Numbered from the stretch's first letter, positions 51,969 to 60,288 are shown. The stretch is 64,000 nucleotides of DNA from Halorientalis sp. LT38 (GCF_037031225.1 NZ_JAYEZN010000001.1:2728001-2792000), one strand, 5' to 3'. Numbers and translations are program-made. The notes: generated by a model not told the origin, from the sequence alone.

Positions 51969-53215
51969 AAGATGTTCGCCTGCTGGTAGACCGAGATGCC
52001 GTCGCCGGTGATCTCGTAGGGTTTGGTCTCCCGGGAGTGGTTGGCGTTCCGGATCTTCTGGATCTCGACGGCCATCCGTGTCTCGCGGGTCTCCTGGCGG
52101 ACGTACCGGAGGTGGACGACGGCGTCGGTGAGGTACTCGATGATGCCGTGCCGGGAGGCGTAGGTGCTCGACTCGCTGGCCTCGGAGGTGAGCATCGTCG
52201 TCACGCCGGCTTTCTTCAGCGAGCGGGTGAAGTCGAACACCTGCGTCCGCCGCCTGGCCTGGTTGTCGTACATCATCTCGAGCAGCGACACGGAGTCGAG
52301 CACGAGGCGATCGGCGCCGAAGTCCCTGATTAGCTCCGGGAGTTCCGCCTGGATGTTCTGGAGGCTGTTTGCCATCTCCACCGGATCCAGGTCGACGATG
52401 GCGAGTTCGTCCTCCTCCTCGTAGCGCTCGAAGTCCCAGTCGCGCTCGTCTGCGGTGGCCATGATCGCGTCGTGGCTCTGTTCGAGCGTGATGAAGACCG
52501 CCTTCTCGGTGTCCTCCTGCTGCAGCCCGTGGTGGAGGAACTGCAGGCCGAAGGTGGTCTTGCCGGTCCCGGCCGAGCCGATGGTGACGATGAGGTGACG
52601 GCGCGGGATGCCGCCCTGGATCATGTCGTCGAGGCCCTCGATGCCCAGATCCAGCCGGGGGATCTCGGACTCGAAGTCCTCGTCGTCGAACTCGTCGCCG
52701 CCACCGCTGCCGCCCGCCGACCCGAACGCGGACGCGAAGTCGTCGTCGAAGAGCTCGCCGCCCTCGCCGCCGTCGCCCCCGTCGCTGTCACCGCCGAACG
52801 GACTGCCCTCGTCCCCGCCGGCGTCGAAGGGGCTCTCATCGTCTCCCCCGGCGTCGAACGGACTGCCTTCGTCTCCGTCGGCGTCGAAGGGACTGCTCCC
52901 GTCGCCGCCGAAGGGATCGTCGTCCTCCGCGTCGCCCTCGCCGAAGCCGCTGGCCGCGTCGCCCTCGCCGAACACTCCGTCCTCGGCGTCGAACGCCCCG
53001 TCGCCGTTCGCGTCGTCGGACTCGTCGCCGACGGCGTCGGATCTTGCGGAGTCGGTGTCCGCTGCATCGTCGGCGTCAGCGGTCTCGTCGTCGGTGACTG
53101 CCTCCTCGGCAGCGTCGTCCCCGTCGGTAGCGTCGTTCTCGTCGGTAGTTTCGTCAGCGTCGGCAGCGTCGTCGCCCGCGGTGGCGCTCTCGAACCAGTC
53201 GTCGTCCTCACTCAT
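51965..53215 (-). CDS. KaiC-like RecA-superfamily ATPase with long acidic N-terminus
   Basis: A 416-residue protein. Residues 1-185 are extremely acidic low complexity with SPFDAGGDE-type repeats. The KaiC-type domain (about 186-416) starts IPRLDLGIEGLDDMIQGGIPRRHLIVTIGSAGTGKTTFGLQF (Walker A about 213-221). Walker B is LVLDSVSLLEM, and MLTSEASESS and KIRNANHSRETKPYEITGDGISVY are further family blocks. Haloarchaeal KaiC-like proteins include archaellum regulators and circadian-like proteins; the single domain here argues against a true KaiC clock. TATA near 53265-53273 gives a leader of about 30 nt. Confidence 0.85.
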   Translation of the reverse strand: MSEDDDWFESATAGDDAADADETTDENDATDGDDAAEEAVTDDETADADDAADTDSARSDAVGDESDDANGDGAFDAEDGVFGEGDAASGFGEGDAEDDDPFGGDGSSPFDADGDEGSPFDAGGDDESPFDAGGDEGSPFGGDSDGGDGGEGGELFDDDFASAFGSAGGSGGGDEFDDEDFESEIPRLDLGIEGLDDMIQGGIPRRHLIVTIGSAGTGKTTFGLQFLHHGLQQEDTEKAVFITLEQSHDAIMATADERDWDFERYEEEDELAIVDLDPVEMANSLQNIQAELPELIRDFGADRLVLDSVSLLEMMYDNQARRRTQVFDFTRSLKKAGVTTMLTSEASESSTYASRHGIIEYLTDAVVHLRYVRQETRETRMAVEIQKIRNANHSRETKPYEITGDGISVYQQANIF

Positions 53216-53333
53216 CGGGGACCCTCGTTGACGACCGGGTGATCATACCGGTCTCTCGGTTCGCTGATTGATTAAAGTTGTCCGGTGTTCACGTCCCGAT
53301 ACGGTCGGCCCCGGGCGGTCGCGTCCCGCCCGG

Positions 53334-53363
53334 TTTATGGTGGCCCGGGGTCAACCCCCGGGC
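53334..53363 (+). promoter_or_regulatory. nadK promoter with palindrome
   Basis: TATA-like TTTATGG (53334-53340) is followed at once by a perfect 8-bp inverted repeat, GCCCGGGG (53343-53350), loop TCAAC, CCCCGGGC (53356-53363), which ends 2 bases before the nadK ATG (53366). The expected start site falls at its right edge. Confidence 0.55.
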
Positions 53364-53365
53364 AG

Positions 53366-54196
53366 ATGAACGTCGGGATCGTCGCCCAGCGGGAGAACCC
53401 GCGCGCCGCCGCGCTGGCCAGCGACGTCCGCACGCACCTCGAGGGGAGCGGCGTCGGGACCGTCGTCGACGAGACCACCGCCGAGACCCTCGACGCCGAC
53501 GTCGACGGCGTCGCCGTCGCGGCGATGGACGACTGCGACCTCGTGATCAGCATCGGCGGCGACGGGACCTTCCTCTTCGCCGCCCGCGGTGCGGGGACGA
53601 CCCCGATACTCGGCGTCAACCTCGGCGAGGTCGGCTTTCTGAACGCAGTCTCGCCCGAAGACGCCGTCGAGACGGTCGCCGACGTCGTCGCGGAGTTCCG
53701 CGCGGACGGAGCGCCGACGCTCCGGTCGATGGACCGGATTCGGGTCCGCGGCGACGGCCTGACGATCCCACCCGCGATCAACGAGATCGCCGTCCTGGGT
53801 CCCCAGCGGGGCCACGGCCAGGGAGTCGATCTCACCGTCGCGGTCGACGGGGCGACCTACACCGCGGGCCACGCCGACGGGGTCCTCATCGCGACGCCGA
53901 CCGGGAGCACCGCCTACAACCTCAGCGAGGGCGGTCCGGTCGTCCACCCGGACGTGGGGGGACTGATCGTCACGGAGATGGCGGGCGATCCGGGGATGCC
54001 GCCGCTCGTGGTCGGGGCGGACAGCGAGGTCACGGTGACCGTGAGCGGGAGCGACCGGGCGGTCGTCGTCGGGGACGGGCGGACGAGCGAGACGGTTGCA
54101 CCGCCGGCGACGGTGACGCTCTCACCGGCCGACGAACCGGTCCGCGTCGCGGGGCCGCCGCTGGACTTCTTCGCGGGCCTCGAGAAACTGGACTGA
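53366..54196 (+). CDS. nadK: NAD kinase
   Basis: A 276-residue NAD(H) kinase that makes NADP(H). The kinase signature LVISIGGDGTFLFAAR lies near residues 60-75. NLGEVGFLNAV, the substrate-binding NEIAVLGPQ, and DGVLIATPTGSTAYNLSEGGPVVHP are family blocks. The protein starts MNVGIVAQRENPRA; ATG 53366 is chosen over upstream frames on this conserved start. It is the NADP-forming partner of the nadABC pathway coded 12 kb away. The gene is convergent with the small membrane protein, 2 bp apart. Confidence 0.95.
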   Translation: MNVGIVAQRENPRAAALASDVRTHLEGSGVGTVVDETTAETLDADVDGVAVAAMDDCDLVISIGGDGTFLFAARGAGTTPILGVNLGEVGFLNAVSPEDAVETVADVVAEFRADGAPTLRSMDRIRVRGDGLTIPPAINEIAVLGPQRGHGQGVDLTVAVDGATYTAGHADGVLIATPTGSTAYNLSEGGPVVHPDVGGLIVTEMAGDPGMPPLVVGADSEVTVTVSGSDRAVVVGDGRTSETVAPPATVTLSPADEPVRVAGPPLDFFAGLEKLD

Positions 54197-54198
54197 AC

Positions 54199-54459
54199 TT
54201 ACTTGCGCGCGCTGACGTACACCATCGGGGCCAGCACCAGCAGCGCGATGCCGAGGAACTTCCAGTGGGGCTCCTCGAGCATGCTCTGGGGCGTCAGCAT
54301 GAAGATGAGGCCGAAACTCAAAAACTGGACGGCGTAAACACGTAGGGACCGCAGCGGCAGGGCCCCGACGAGGGACAGGACGAAGACCAGCAAAAGCGCC
54401 TGCCCGACGTTGTACTGGAGCAGGAAGTTGTCGATCACCTGGAGCGGTAGCGCGAGCAT
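54199..54459 (-). CDS. Small conserved membrane protein
   Basis: An 86-residue protein with three hydrophobic stretches (ALLLVFVLSLVGALPLRSL, VYAVQFLSFGLIFML, FLGIALLVLAPMVYV) and a basic end. It begins MLALPLQVIDNFLLQYNVGQ, a conserved opening in a haloarchaeal family I cannot name with certainty. No functional motif is visible. It is 2 bp from nadK (convergent) and 41 bp from the next gene on its strand. Confidence 0.65.
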   Translation of the reverse strand: MLALPLQVIDNFLLQYNVGQALLLVFVLSLVGALPLRSLRVYAVQFLSFGLIFMLTPQSMLEEPHWKFLGIALLVLAPMVYVSARK

Positions 54460-54500
54460 CCTTGACTGACACTGACCCTGAAGCGGCCTAAAAACTTCCG

Positions 54501-54728
54501 TTACTCGGCCGGACCCGTCAGATCGAGCGGGCGCACCCAGACGTACCAGATGGCGATCATGACGCCGAAGTAGCCGACGACCCACACCAGACTGCCGAGC
54601 GTGGGGTAGCCGGCCCGGCCGAGCCCGTAGTTCGCGAGTCCGGGGAGGACGACGCCGGCGCTCAGCGCCAGCGCGATCTTGGTTCGGTCCGAGAGGCCCG
54701 TCGCGGCGTCTGTCTCGTGGCCGCTCAT
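54501..54728 (-). CDS. Small two-helix membrane protein
   Basis: A 75-residue protein with a polar N-terminus and two membrane helices (IALALSAGVVLPGLANYGLG and GSLVWVVGYFGVMIAIWYVWV). Likely co-transcribed with the 86-residue membrane protein downstream. No family recognised; haloarchaeal homologues are likely. Confidence 0.55.
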   Translation of the reverse strand: MSGHETDAATGLSDRTKIALALSAGVVLPGLANYGLGRAGYPTLGSLVWVVGYFGVMIAIWYVWVRPLDLTGPAE

Positions 54729-54828
54729 AGGGGACCCGTGGGCGTCGACCGGCGTGAAAGGTTCGATCCCGGACTCCCGGTGTCAACTCGCGGGCAAGAT
54801 ATAACCCGTGGCTCTCCGAACTGGGGCT

Positions 54829-55401
54829 ATGGCCCAGGATCGGGCGACGGTGCTCGTGGTCGACGACGAGACGGAGGTCGCCGACGTGTACGCGCTGAAA
54901 CTCGAACGCGAGTACGACGTCCGCACCGCCTACGGAGGCCGCGAGGCCCTCGAAACGGTCGACGAGGACGTCGACATCGTCCTGCTCGATCGCCGGATGC
55001 CCGAAGTCTCGGGCGACGAGGTCCTCGAGACGATCCGCGACCGGGGACTCGACTGTCGCGTCGTCATGATCACGGCGGTCGACCCCGACTTCGACATCAT
55101 CGCGATGCCCTTCGACGACTACCTCTGTAAACCGGTCCAGAGCGACGACCTGCTCGAGGCGATCGAGCAACAGCTCGCCGCCAGCGACCTCGACGAGCGC
55201 CTCACCGAGTTCTACGAGGTCACGGCCAAACTGGCCCTGCTCGAAGCCGAGAAGACCCCGCGGGAGCTCGACGGGCACGAGGAGGTCGCCGCGCTCCGGG
55301 AGCGCGCCGCCGAACTGGAGGCCGAGATGGACGCATCGCTCGAGGACTTCGCCGACTTCGAGATGGCCTTTCGCGAGATCGGTCGACAGCCCGGTCGGTG
55401 A
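54829..55401 (+). CDS. HalX-type response regulator
   Basis: A 190-residue two-part protein. Residues 1-125 are a receiver domain: acidic residues in VVDDETEV, the phosphoacceptor Asp in VLLDRRMPEVSGDE (about residue 53), the conserved Thr in MITAV and the Lys in LCKPV. Residues 126-190 are the haloarchaeal HalX helical output domain (LDERLTEFYEVTAKLALLEAEKT ... REIGRQ), with no DNA-binding domain. Such regulators are haloarchaeal specialities whose output is unknown. No histidine kinase is adjacent. The ATG is preceded by GATATAACC about 30 nt upstream. Confidence 0.88.
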   Translation: MAQDRATVLVVDDETEVADVYALKLEREYDVRTAYGGREALETVDEDVDIVLLDRRMPEVSGDEVLETIRDRGLDCRVVMITAVDPDFDIIAMPFDDYLCKPVQSDDLLEAIEQQLAASDLDERLTEFYEVTAKLALLEAEKTPRELDGHEEVAALRERAAELEAEMDASLEDFADFEMAFREIGRQPGR

Positions 55402-55410
55402 TCGTCGGTC

Positions 55411-55556
55411 ACAGAAGAAGCCGGGATGCCGCCTGAGGAACGGCATCGCGGCAAGCTGGCACGTGGTGCTTGCGGGACGGCTGGTAAGGGGACGTGGGCG
55501 CGTCCCCCGCCGGTGAGAATCGGAAGCGATGAACCACCCACCCACCGGCGAGACAT
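55411..55556 (+). ncRNA. Candidate structured RNA with four stem-loops
   Basis: Four stem-loops are packed in 130 nt with no credible frame. Stem 1: GATGCCG/CGGCATC (55425-55447), extended by GCCG/CGGC. Stem 2: GCAAGC/GCTTGC (55451-55473). Stem 3: GGGGACG/CGTCCCC (55488-55507). Stem 4: GCCGGTG/CACCGGC (55509-55549) with inner ATCG/CGAT, followed three bases later by ACA (55553-55555), as in box H/ACA guide RNAs. A palindromic TTAAATTTAA (55576-55585) could end the transcript. A mobile-element end RNA (TnpB-type) is an alternative, but no transposase gene is next to it. Confidence 0.5.
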
Positions 55557-55626
55557 TATATCAAGCGATACTGGATTAAATTTAACCCGGTGATACTCGG
55601 TGGTTTAAATGGTGGTTGGTTTCGAC

Positions 55627-56034
55627 TCAGGCCTCGACGTCGCGCCGGCAGACGAGGACGGACCGGTCTGCGTCGAGCAGGACGCTCTGGGTGACGCTCC
55701 CGAACAGGACCTTCCCCGTGGGGGAGCGCTTGCGCCCGCCGATGCAGATCAGGTCCGCGTCCATCTCGGCGGCGGCTTCGAGGATGGCGTCGGCCGGTTC
55801 GCCGGATTGCTCGTCGAGGGTCACCTCGTAGCCGGCGTCCTCGAGGCGCGACTCGACGCGCCGGGCCGACTGCAACTGTGTGATCGACGCGCCCGACGGG
55901 TTCTCGGTGAAGGAGTGCAGGACCGTCACCGCGACCTCGTCGGGCCCGCCCGGCAGGTCCTCGATGGCTCGTGCCTGCCGCAGTGCGCGGTCGGCGTCGG
56001 TGTCGATCGGCATCAGTATCTCGTACATACCCAT
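55627..56034 (-). CDS. Universal stress protein (UspA family)
   Basis: A 135-residue USP domain starting MGMYEILMPIDTDADRALRQA. The C-terminal loop GGRKRSPTGKVLFGSVTQSVLLDADRSVLV is the USP nucleotide-binding pattern with the G-x-x-G lost in part (GGRKRSPTGK), so ATP binding is uncertain. The palindromic TGTTAAATAACA at 56052-56063 is centred 24 nt before ATG 56034, a likely leaderless TATA box, supporting this start over ATG 56028. Confidence 0.88.
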   Translation of the reverse strand: MGMYEILMPIDTDADRALRQARAIEDLPGGPDEVAVTVLHSFTENPSGASITQLQSARRVESRLEDAGYEVTLDEQSGEPADAILEAAAEMDADLICIGGRKRSPTGKVLFGSVTQSVLLDADRSVLVCRRDVEA

Positions 56035-56166
56035 TCAGTCGAACAGCAGCCTGTTAAATAACAGTGCCAAGTATCAGTAATTGAGAATAGGTGGGGGCGT
56101 TCACTATCAGCGTTCGAACGCGGTCCGGGTGGCAGTTACCGAATGCAACCGGGTAGCGAAACGTAA

Positions 56167-56174
56167 CTATAAAT
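56167..56174 (+). promoter_or_regulatory. TATA box of the HxlR gene
   Basis: CTATAAAT is centred 27 nt before the ATG at 56198, an ideal leaderless haloarchaeal promoter. Flanking AGTTAC (56134-56139) and GTAACT (56163-56168) form an inverted repeat whose right arm touches the box, and CGTTCGAACG (56111-56120) is a further palindrome. Either could be a self-binding site for the HxlR protein. Confidence 0.55.
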
Positions 56175-56197
56175 CCGTGGCCGTCCTGTGGGGACGT

Positions 56198-56563
56198 ATG
56201 GACGACGAACCGGTGGAGATCTGGTGTGCCGGCGAACAGTGGTGTGCCGTGACGGCGACGGCCGCGTTGATCGGCAAGAAGTGGCATCCGGTGATCGTCG
56301 ACCGGCTGTTACAGGAGGGCGCCCGGGGATTCAACGCCCTGCAGGACGCGGTCGACGGGGTGTCGAGCAAGGTGCTCTCGGACAGTCTGGACGACCTCGA
56401 GGACCGCGGGATCGTCACGCGAACCGTCGTCAGCGAGAAACCGTTTCGCGTCGAGTACGCGCTGACCGAGCGCGGCACCGATCTGGCGCCGGTCATCGAC
56501 GCGATGCGCGAGTGGGGTCGGGATCACCTCGTCCCCGCGCCGGACGAGGGCTCTCCGGCCTGA
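56198..56563 (+). CDS. HxlR-family winged-helix regulator
   Basis: A 121-residue HxlR-type MarR-like regulator. An early CAGEQWCAVTATAALIGKKWHPVIVDRLLQ block is the family hallmark; the two Cys (WC-AGEQWC) could sense redox or bind a metal. The recognition region is FNALQDAVDGVSSKVLSDSLDDLEDRGIV, with the wing at KPFRVEYALTERG. HxlR proteins bind DNA as dimers and often respond to aldehydes or redox stress. It is leaderless with palindromes upstream. Its stop adjoins that of the convergent gene. Confidence 0.9.
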   Translation: MDDEPVEIWCAGEQWCAVTATAALIGKKWHPVIVDRLLQEGARGFNALQDAVDGVSSKVLSDSLDDLEDRGIVTRTVVSEKPFRVEYALTERGTDLAPVIDAMREWGRDHLVPAPDEGSPA

Positions 56564-57082
56564 CTACTCCTCGGCTTCCGGGGCGACGAGTCGGCCCCGG
56601 CCGTCCGCCTCGACCGCCTCGGCGACGGTCGGCTCCGTCTCCAGGGCGTCGAGTCGGTCCAGCACGGTACAGACGTCCTCGCCGTCCGTGCAGGGCGCGA
56701 CGTAGGCCAGGTCCCCGTCGCGGTACTCGGCGAGGGTGACCCGCGGCAGGACGAGCGCGACGTAGTTCTCGTCGGTCACCGTCGAGGAGACCCGTCGCGT
56801 CTCGAAGAAGGAGTCGACGGAGCGATCGGTCTCCGCCGCCCAGTCGCGGAACGCTTCGACCCTGTTCAACACGTCCCGTCCCGCGTCGGTGCGGGCGGCG
56901 GCCGTCGACAGGCTGACCTGCCGCCCCCAGACGTCGAGGGAGAACTCGTCGACGTGCCCGCTCTCGACGAGTTCCTCGAGTCGTTCGATCACCGCCTCCT
57001 GCTGGCCCGGCCCGCCACGGGGCGTGAGCGATCGAACGTGGAGATCGACGGTCACCCGCTCCTGCTGTGTCTCTGTGGTCAT
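56564..57082 (-). CDS. Conserved haloarchaeal HTH-linked protein of unknown function
   Basis: A 172-residue soluble acidic protein. It begins MTTETQQERVTVDLHVRSLTPRGGPGQQEAVIERLEELVESGHVDEFSLDVWG, a pattern common in a haloarchaeal family with no experimentally known role. The middle is helical (VLNRVEAFRDWAAETDRSVDSFFE); the C-terminus has CTDGEDVCTVLDRL, a possible disulfide or metal site. TATA-like TGTATTGATT (minus strand, near 57107) lies 25 nt upstream. It is convergent with the HxlR gene without gap. Confidence 0.6.
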   Translation of the reverse strand: MTTETQQERVTVDLHVRSLTPRGGPGQQEAVIERLEELVESGHVDEFSLDVWGRQVSLSTAAARTDAGRDVLNRVEAFRDWAAETDRSVDSFFETRRVSSTVTDENYVALVLPRVTLAEYRDGDLAYVAPCTDGEDVCTVLDRLDALETEPTVAEAVEADGRGRLVAPEAEE

Positions 57083-57443
57083 CGTAATCGGGTGTGCATA
57101 CCAATCAATACACTGAATGATAAAGATTTGGTGCGCTAGACAAAACCGCCTGACAGGAACGGTATGATCCGGTGTAATCGCCGGCTAATCACCGGCGGGA
57201 AACGGCCTCCGAGCGGTCGGTCTCGCGCCCCGAGCGGGAACCCGCGAACGCCGCTTCAGTTCGCAGTATCGCCCGCTGAAACGATCGCACGCCGTCGTCC
57301 GCCGCCCTCCGTCATCCCCGTCGGCGTGTCGGGAGCTCCGACCGCCGCGGTGCCGGGGACCCCGCCGGTTCGTGGGGTTCTATGTGGTATGGTAACTCTT
57401 AACACCTTGGCGGGCGACAGTTCAGACGGAGGGGGAAATCACG
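57083..57443. other. Long intergenic region, mostly featureless
   Basis: This 361-bp gap holds the TATA-like box of the minus-strand gene near 57107, a hairpin CGCCGG/CCGGCG (57179-57197, loop CTAATCA), and CTTAAC (57398-57403) with GGAGG (57428-57432) in front of the small gene at 57444. No frame here looks coding. Confidence 0.6.
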
Positions 57444-57614
57444 ATGGCCAGAACACCCGTCGACGACGCCGACACCGAACCCGACGCGGCCGGCGAGCGC
57501 GCCGGATCGCTCGTGGCGCTCGAGGCGGCGGACGGCGTGCTCATCTACGACCGACACGAGCACCGCGCCTGGCTCCAGTCGGACGGGGCCGTGTCCGTGA
57601 CGGACCTGCGGTAG
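57444..57614 (+). CDS. Small conserved haloarchaeal protein (DUF7331-like)
   Basis: A 56-residue acidic protein ending LVALEAADGVLIYDRHEHRAWLQSDGAVSVTDLR. The LIYDR...AWLQSD core is a pattern I associate with a family of very short haloarchaeal proteins (I believe DUF7331). GGAGG lies about 12 nt before the ATG, somewhat far for a ribosome-binding site. It is 88 bp upstream of kdgK on the same strand. Confidence 0.55.
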   Translation: MARTPVDDADTEPDAAGERAGSLVALEAADGVLIYDRHEHRAWLQSDGAVSVTDLR

Positions 57615-57702
57615 CGGCCGGAGGGGGCGACCGATCGCGGCCGAGCAGCCGCGGCACTCTTCGTCTCGCACCTTTTTGCTCGCGGACGACGACGTGAGGG
57701 GT

Positions 57703-58656
57703 ATGCCAGCACTCGCGACCTTCGGGGAGACCATGTTGCGTCTGTCCCCGCCGGGGGACGAGCCAGTCGAGACCGCGCGGACCTTCGAGGTCCACGCCGC
57801 CGGCGCGGAGAGCAACGTCGCCGTCGCGGCCCAGCGCCTCGGCGTCGAGTCGACGTGGCTCTCGAAACTCCCGGACACGCCGCCGGGCCGGCGCGTCCTC
57901 GGTGCCATCCGCCGCCACGGCGTCGATCCAGCCGTGGTCCTGACCGACGAGGGCCGACAGGGGACCTACTATCTGGAGCGGGCCGATCCCCCGCGCGGGC
58001 AGTCCGTCGTCTACGACCGCGAGGGAGCGGCCGTCCGGACCGCGACCGCCGCCGAACTCCCGACCGACCGGATCGAGCGCGCCGACGCCTTCCTGACCAC
58101 GGGGATCACGCCCGCGCTCTCGGAGACGCTGGCGACGACCACCGCCGACCTGCTGGAACTGGCCCGCGAGGCGGACGCGACCACCGTCTTCGACCTGAAC
58201 TACCGCTCGAAACTCTGGTCGCCCGGCCGGGCCCGCGAGACGGTGACCGATCTCCTCGAACTCGTCGACGTATTCGTCGTCGCCGACCGCGACGCCGAGA
58301 CGGTCCTCGGTCTGTCCGGATCGCCCGAAGACACCGCGGAGCGACTGGCCGCCGAGTACGGCTTCGAGACGACCGTCGTGACCCGCGGCGAGGAGGGCGC
58401 GGTCGCCGTCCACGACGGCGAAACCTACGACCAGCCGGCGATTCCGGCCGGGGACGCCCACCCCATCGGCACCGGCGACGCCTTCGTCGGCGGTTTTCTC
58501 GCCCGTCGCCTCCAGGGCGGTTCCGTCCCCGACGCGCTGGCGGACGGCGCGGCGACGGCCGCGCTGAAACGCACCGTTCCCGGTGACGCCGCCGTCGTCA
58601 CCCCCGAGGCCGTCGCGCGCGTCCGCGCCGGCGACGCCGAAGCCATCGACCGCTGA
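57703..58656 (+). CDS. kdgK: 2-keto-3-deoxygluconate kinase (PfkB family)
   Basis: A 317-residue ribokinase-family kinase. It phosphorylates 2-keto-3-deoxygluconate at the 6 position in the semi-phosphorylative Entner-Doudoroff route used by haloarchaea. Signatures: FGETMLRLSPPGDEPV at the start, AAGAESNVAVAAQRLG (substrate loop), FDLNYRSKLW typical of KDG kinases, and the PfkB ATP motif GTGDAFVGGFLA with catalytic Asp (about residue 264). CCTTTTTGC 27 nt upstream fits a leaderless start. Neighbours gapN, pyk, glk and glpK support the assignment. Confidence 0.9.
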   Translation: MPALATFGETMLRLSPPGDEPVETARTFEVHAAGAESNVAVAAQRLGVESTWLSKLPDTPPGRRVLGAIRRHGVDPAVVLTDEGRQGTYYLERADPPRGQSVVYDREGAAVRTATAAELPTDRIERADAFLTTGITPALSETLATTTADLLELAREADATTVFDLNYRSKLWSPGRARETVTDLLELVDVFVVADRDAETVLGLSGSPEDTAERLAAEYGFETTVVTRGEEGAVAVHDGETYDQPAIPAGDAHPIGTGDAFVGGFLARRLQGGSVPDALADGAATAALKRTVPGDAAVVTPEAVARVRAGDAEAIDR

Positions 58657-58746
58657 GCCGGTAACCAGGTGGTCCGCGACCCAGACTAATCGGAAATTAA
58701 TTCAATTCTGAGTAACTAATTTACGCACCGGTCGGCTAGGGACGGT

Positions 58747-60174
58747 ATGGCGACCACACGATATCATCCGACGGACTTCCTCTTCGACGACCTCGACGAC
58801 TCGAGCGGCGGGACCCTGGAGGTACGGGACCTCGCGGAGGGCGGCACGTTCGCACGCGTCGACACGGCGGGCCCGGCGGAGGCGCGCGCGGCGGTCGCGG
58901 CCGCACAGAACGCGGAGCGGGCGATGCGCGAGACGACGCTGGTCGAACGCGCGGGCTGGTTCGAGACGATCGCGGACGAACTCGAGGCCCGCCGCGAGGA
59001 ACTGGCGGACGTGATCGTCCGGGAGGCGGGCAAGCCGATCGCGAGCGCCAGGAACGAGGTCGCCGCGGCCGTCGAGCGGTTCCGTCGCGCCGTCGAGGTA
59101 GTTCACGGACTGCAGGGCGAATATCTCGAAGGGACGACCGCGGGCCACGAGGGCTGGGAGGCCATCGTCAAGCCCCAGCCGGTCGGGACGGTGCTCTGCC
59201 TGACGCCCTACAACTACCCGCTCGCGACGACGGCGCTCCAGGTCGCCCCGGCGCTGGCGGCGGGCAACAGCGTCGTCCTGAAACCGGCGACGAAGACGCC
59301 GGTGAGCGCGGCGATCCTGGCCGACTGCGTCGACGCCGTCGATCTGCCTGAGGGGGCGTTCAGCTACGTCCCCGGCGAGGCCAGCGAGATCGGCGACGTG
59401 CTCGCCGGCGACGACCGCCTCGACGCCATCGCCATGACCGGTTCGTCGGGCGCGGGCAAACGCGTCAGCGACGAGAGCGGGATGGTGACGCTGCACATGG
59501 AACTGGGCGGTAACGCCCCGGCGCTGGTCTTCCCCGACGCCGACCTCGACGACGCCGTCGGCCAGTGCGCGAAGGGCTCCTTCAAGTACGCCGGCCAGCG
59601 GTGCTCGGCCGTCTCGCGCGTGCTCGCCCACGAGTCGGTCCACGACGAGGTCGTGACCCGCCTCGACGACGCGATGGACGCGTGGACCGCCGGCGACCTC
59701 TTCGACGAGGACACGGCGCTTGGCCCCCTCATCGACGAGGATCAGGCCCTCCGCGTCGAGGAACTGGTCGCCGACGCCGTCGACGCGGGCGCGGAACTAG
59801 TTCGGGGTGGCGAGCGCGACGGCCAGTTCCACGAGCCGACCCTGCTCGCGAACGTGCCCCGCGAGGCCAGACTCGTCGAGGAAGAGCAGTTCGGCCCCGT
59901 CGCGGTCGTGGTCCCCTTCGCCGACGAGCGGGAGGCGCTCGAACTGGCGAACGCGGGCGATCTGGGCCTCGACGCGTCGGTGTTCACCGCCGACCACGAC
60001 CGGGCGATGCGACTCGCCGACCGCATCGAGGCCGGCGCCGTCCGGATCAACGGCGCGCCCTCCCACGGCCTCGGCGACATGCCCTTCGGCGGGGTCAAGG
60101 ACTCGGGTATCGGCCGCGAGGGCATCGGCTACACGGTCGACGCCTTCACCACGACCAAGACCGTCGTGCTCTGA
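58747..60174 (+). CDS. gapN: Aldehyde dehydrogenase, likely non-phosphorylating GAPDH
   Basis: A 475-residue aldehyde dehydrogenase. Rossmann motif GSSGAGKRVSD; catalytic Glu in LHMELGGNAPALVF (about residue 251) and Cys in YAGQRCSAVSRV (about 285). The QRCSAV context, KYAGQ, matches GapN more than generic ALDH. GapN oxidises glyceraldehyde-3-phosphate directly to 3-phosphoglycerate with NADP. Alternative: another sugar-aldehyde dehydrogenase. TAATTTA (58717-58723) is centred 27 nt before the ATG, in an AT-rich stretch with the palindrome AATTAATT (58695-58702). Confidence 0.8.
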   Translation: MATTRYHPTDFLFDDLDDSSGGTLEVRDLAEGGTFARVDTAGPAEARAAVAAAQNAERAMRETTLVERAGWFETIADELEARREELADVIVREAGKPIASARNEVAAAVERFRRAVEVVHGLQGEYLEGTTAGHEGWEAIVKPQPVGTVLCLTPYNYPLATTALQVAPALAAGNSVVLKPATKTPVSAAILADCVDAVDLPEGAFSYVPGEASEIGDVLAGDDRLDAIAMTGSSGAGKRVSDESGMVTLHMELGGNAPALVFPDADLDDAVGQCAKGSFKYAGQRCSAVSRVLAHESVHDEVVTRLDDAMDAWTAGDLFDEDTALGPLIDEDQALRVEELVADAVDAGAELVRGGERDGQFHEPTLLANVPREARLVEEEQFGPVAVVVPFADEREALELANAGDLGLDASVFTADHDRAMRLADRIEAGAVRINGAPSHGLGDMPFGGVKDSGIGREGIGYTVDAFTTTKTVVL

Positions 60175-60288
60175 GCGGCCACCCGGCACAGGACCTATGC
60201 GAGTGCGCCGAGAACGTTGACGGAACGTCGTCGTCGGCCGATCGCGACCACCGTCACTGTCGCCGGCGACTCAGTGGAGTGTCACCCC

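Noticed and set aside
55408-55556. Interpretation as a tRNA or rRNA fragment
   Set aside because: No cloverleaf, T-loop sequence or conserved rRNA core is present; the stems fit no standard stable RNA that I recognise.
57164-57697. 177-codon frame in the 57 kb intergenic region
   Set aside because: Low-complexity Arg/Pro/Ala composition, no motif, and it overlaps the better supported small gene at 57444 in another frame.
58702-58727. TrmB-type operator upstream of gapN
   Set aside because: The expected TACT-N7-8-GAGTA pattern is not complete; only a GAGTA half-site (58710-58714) is present.
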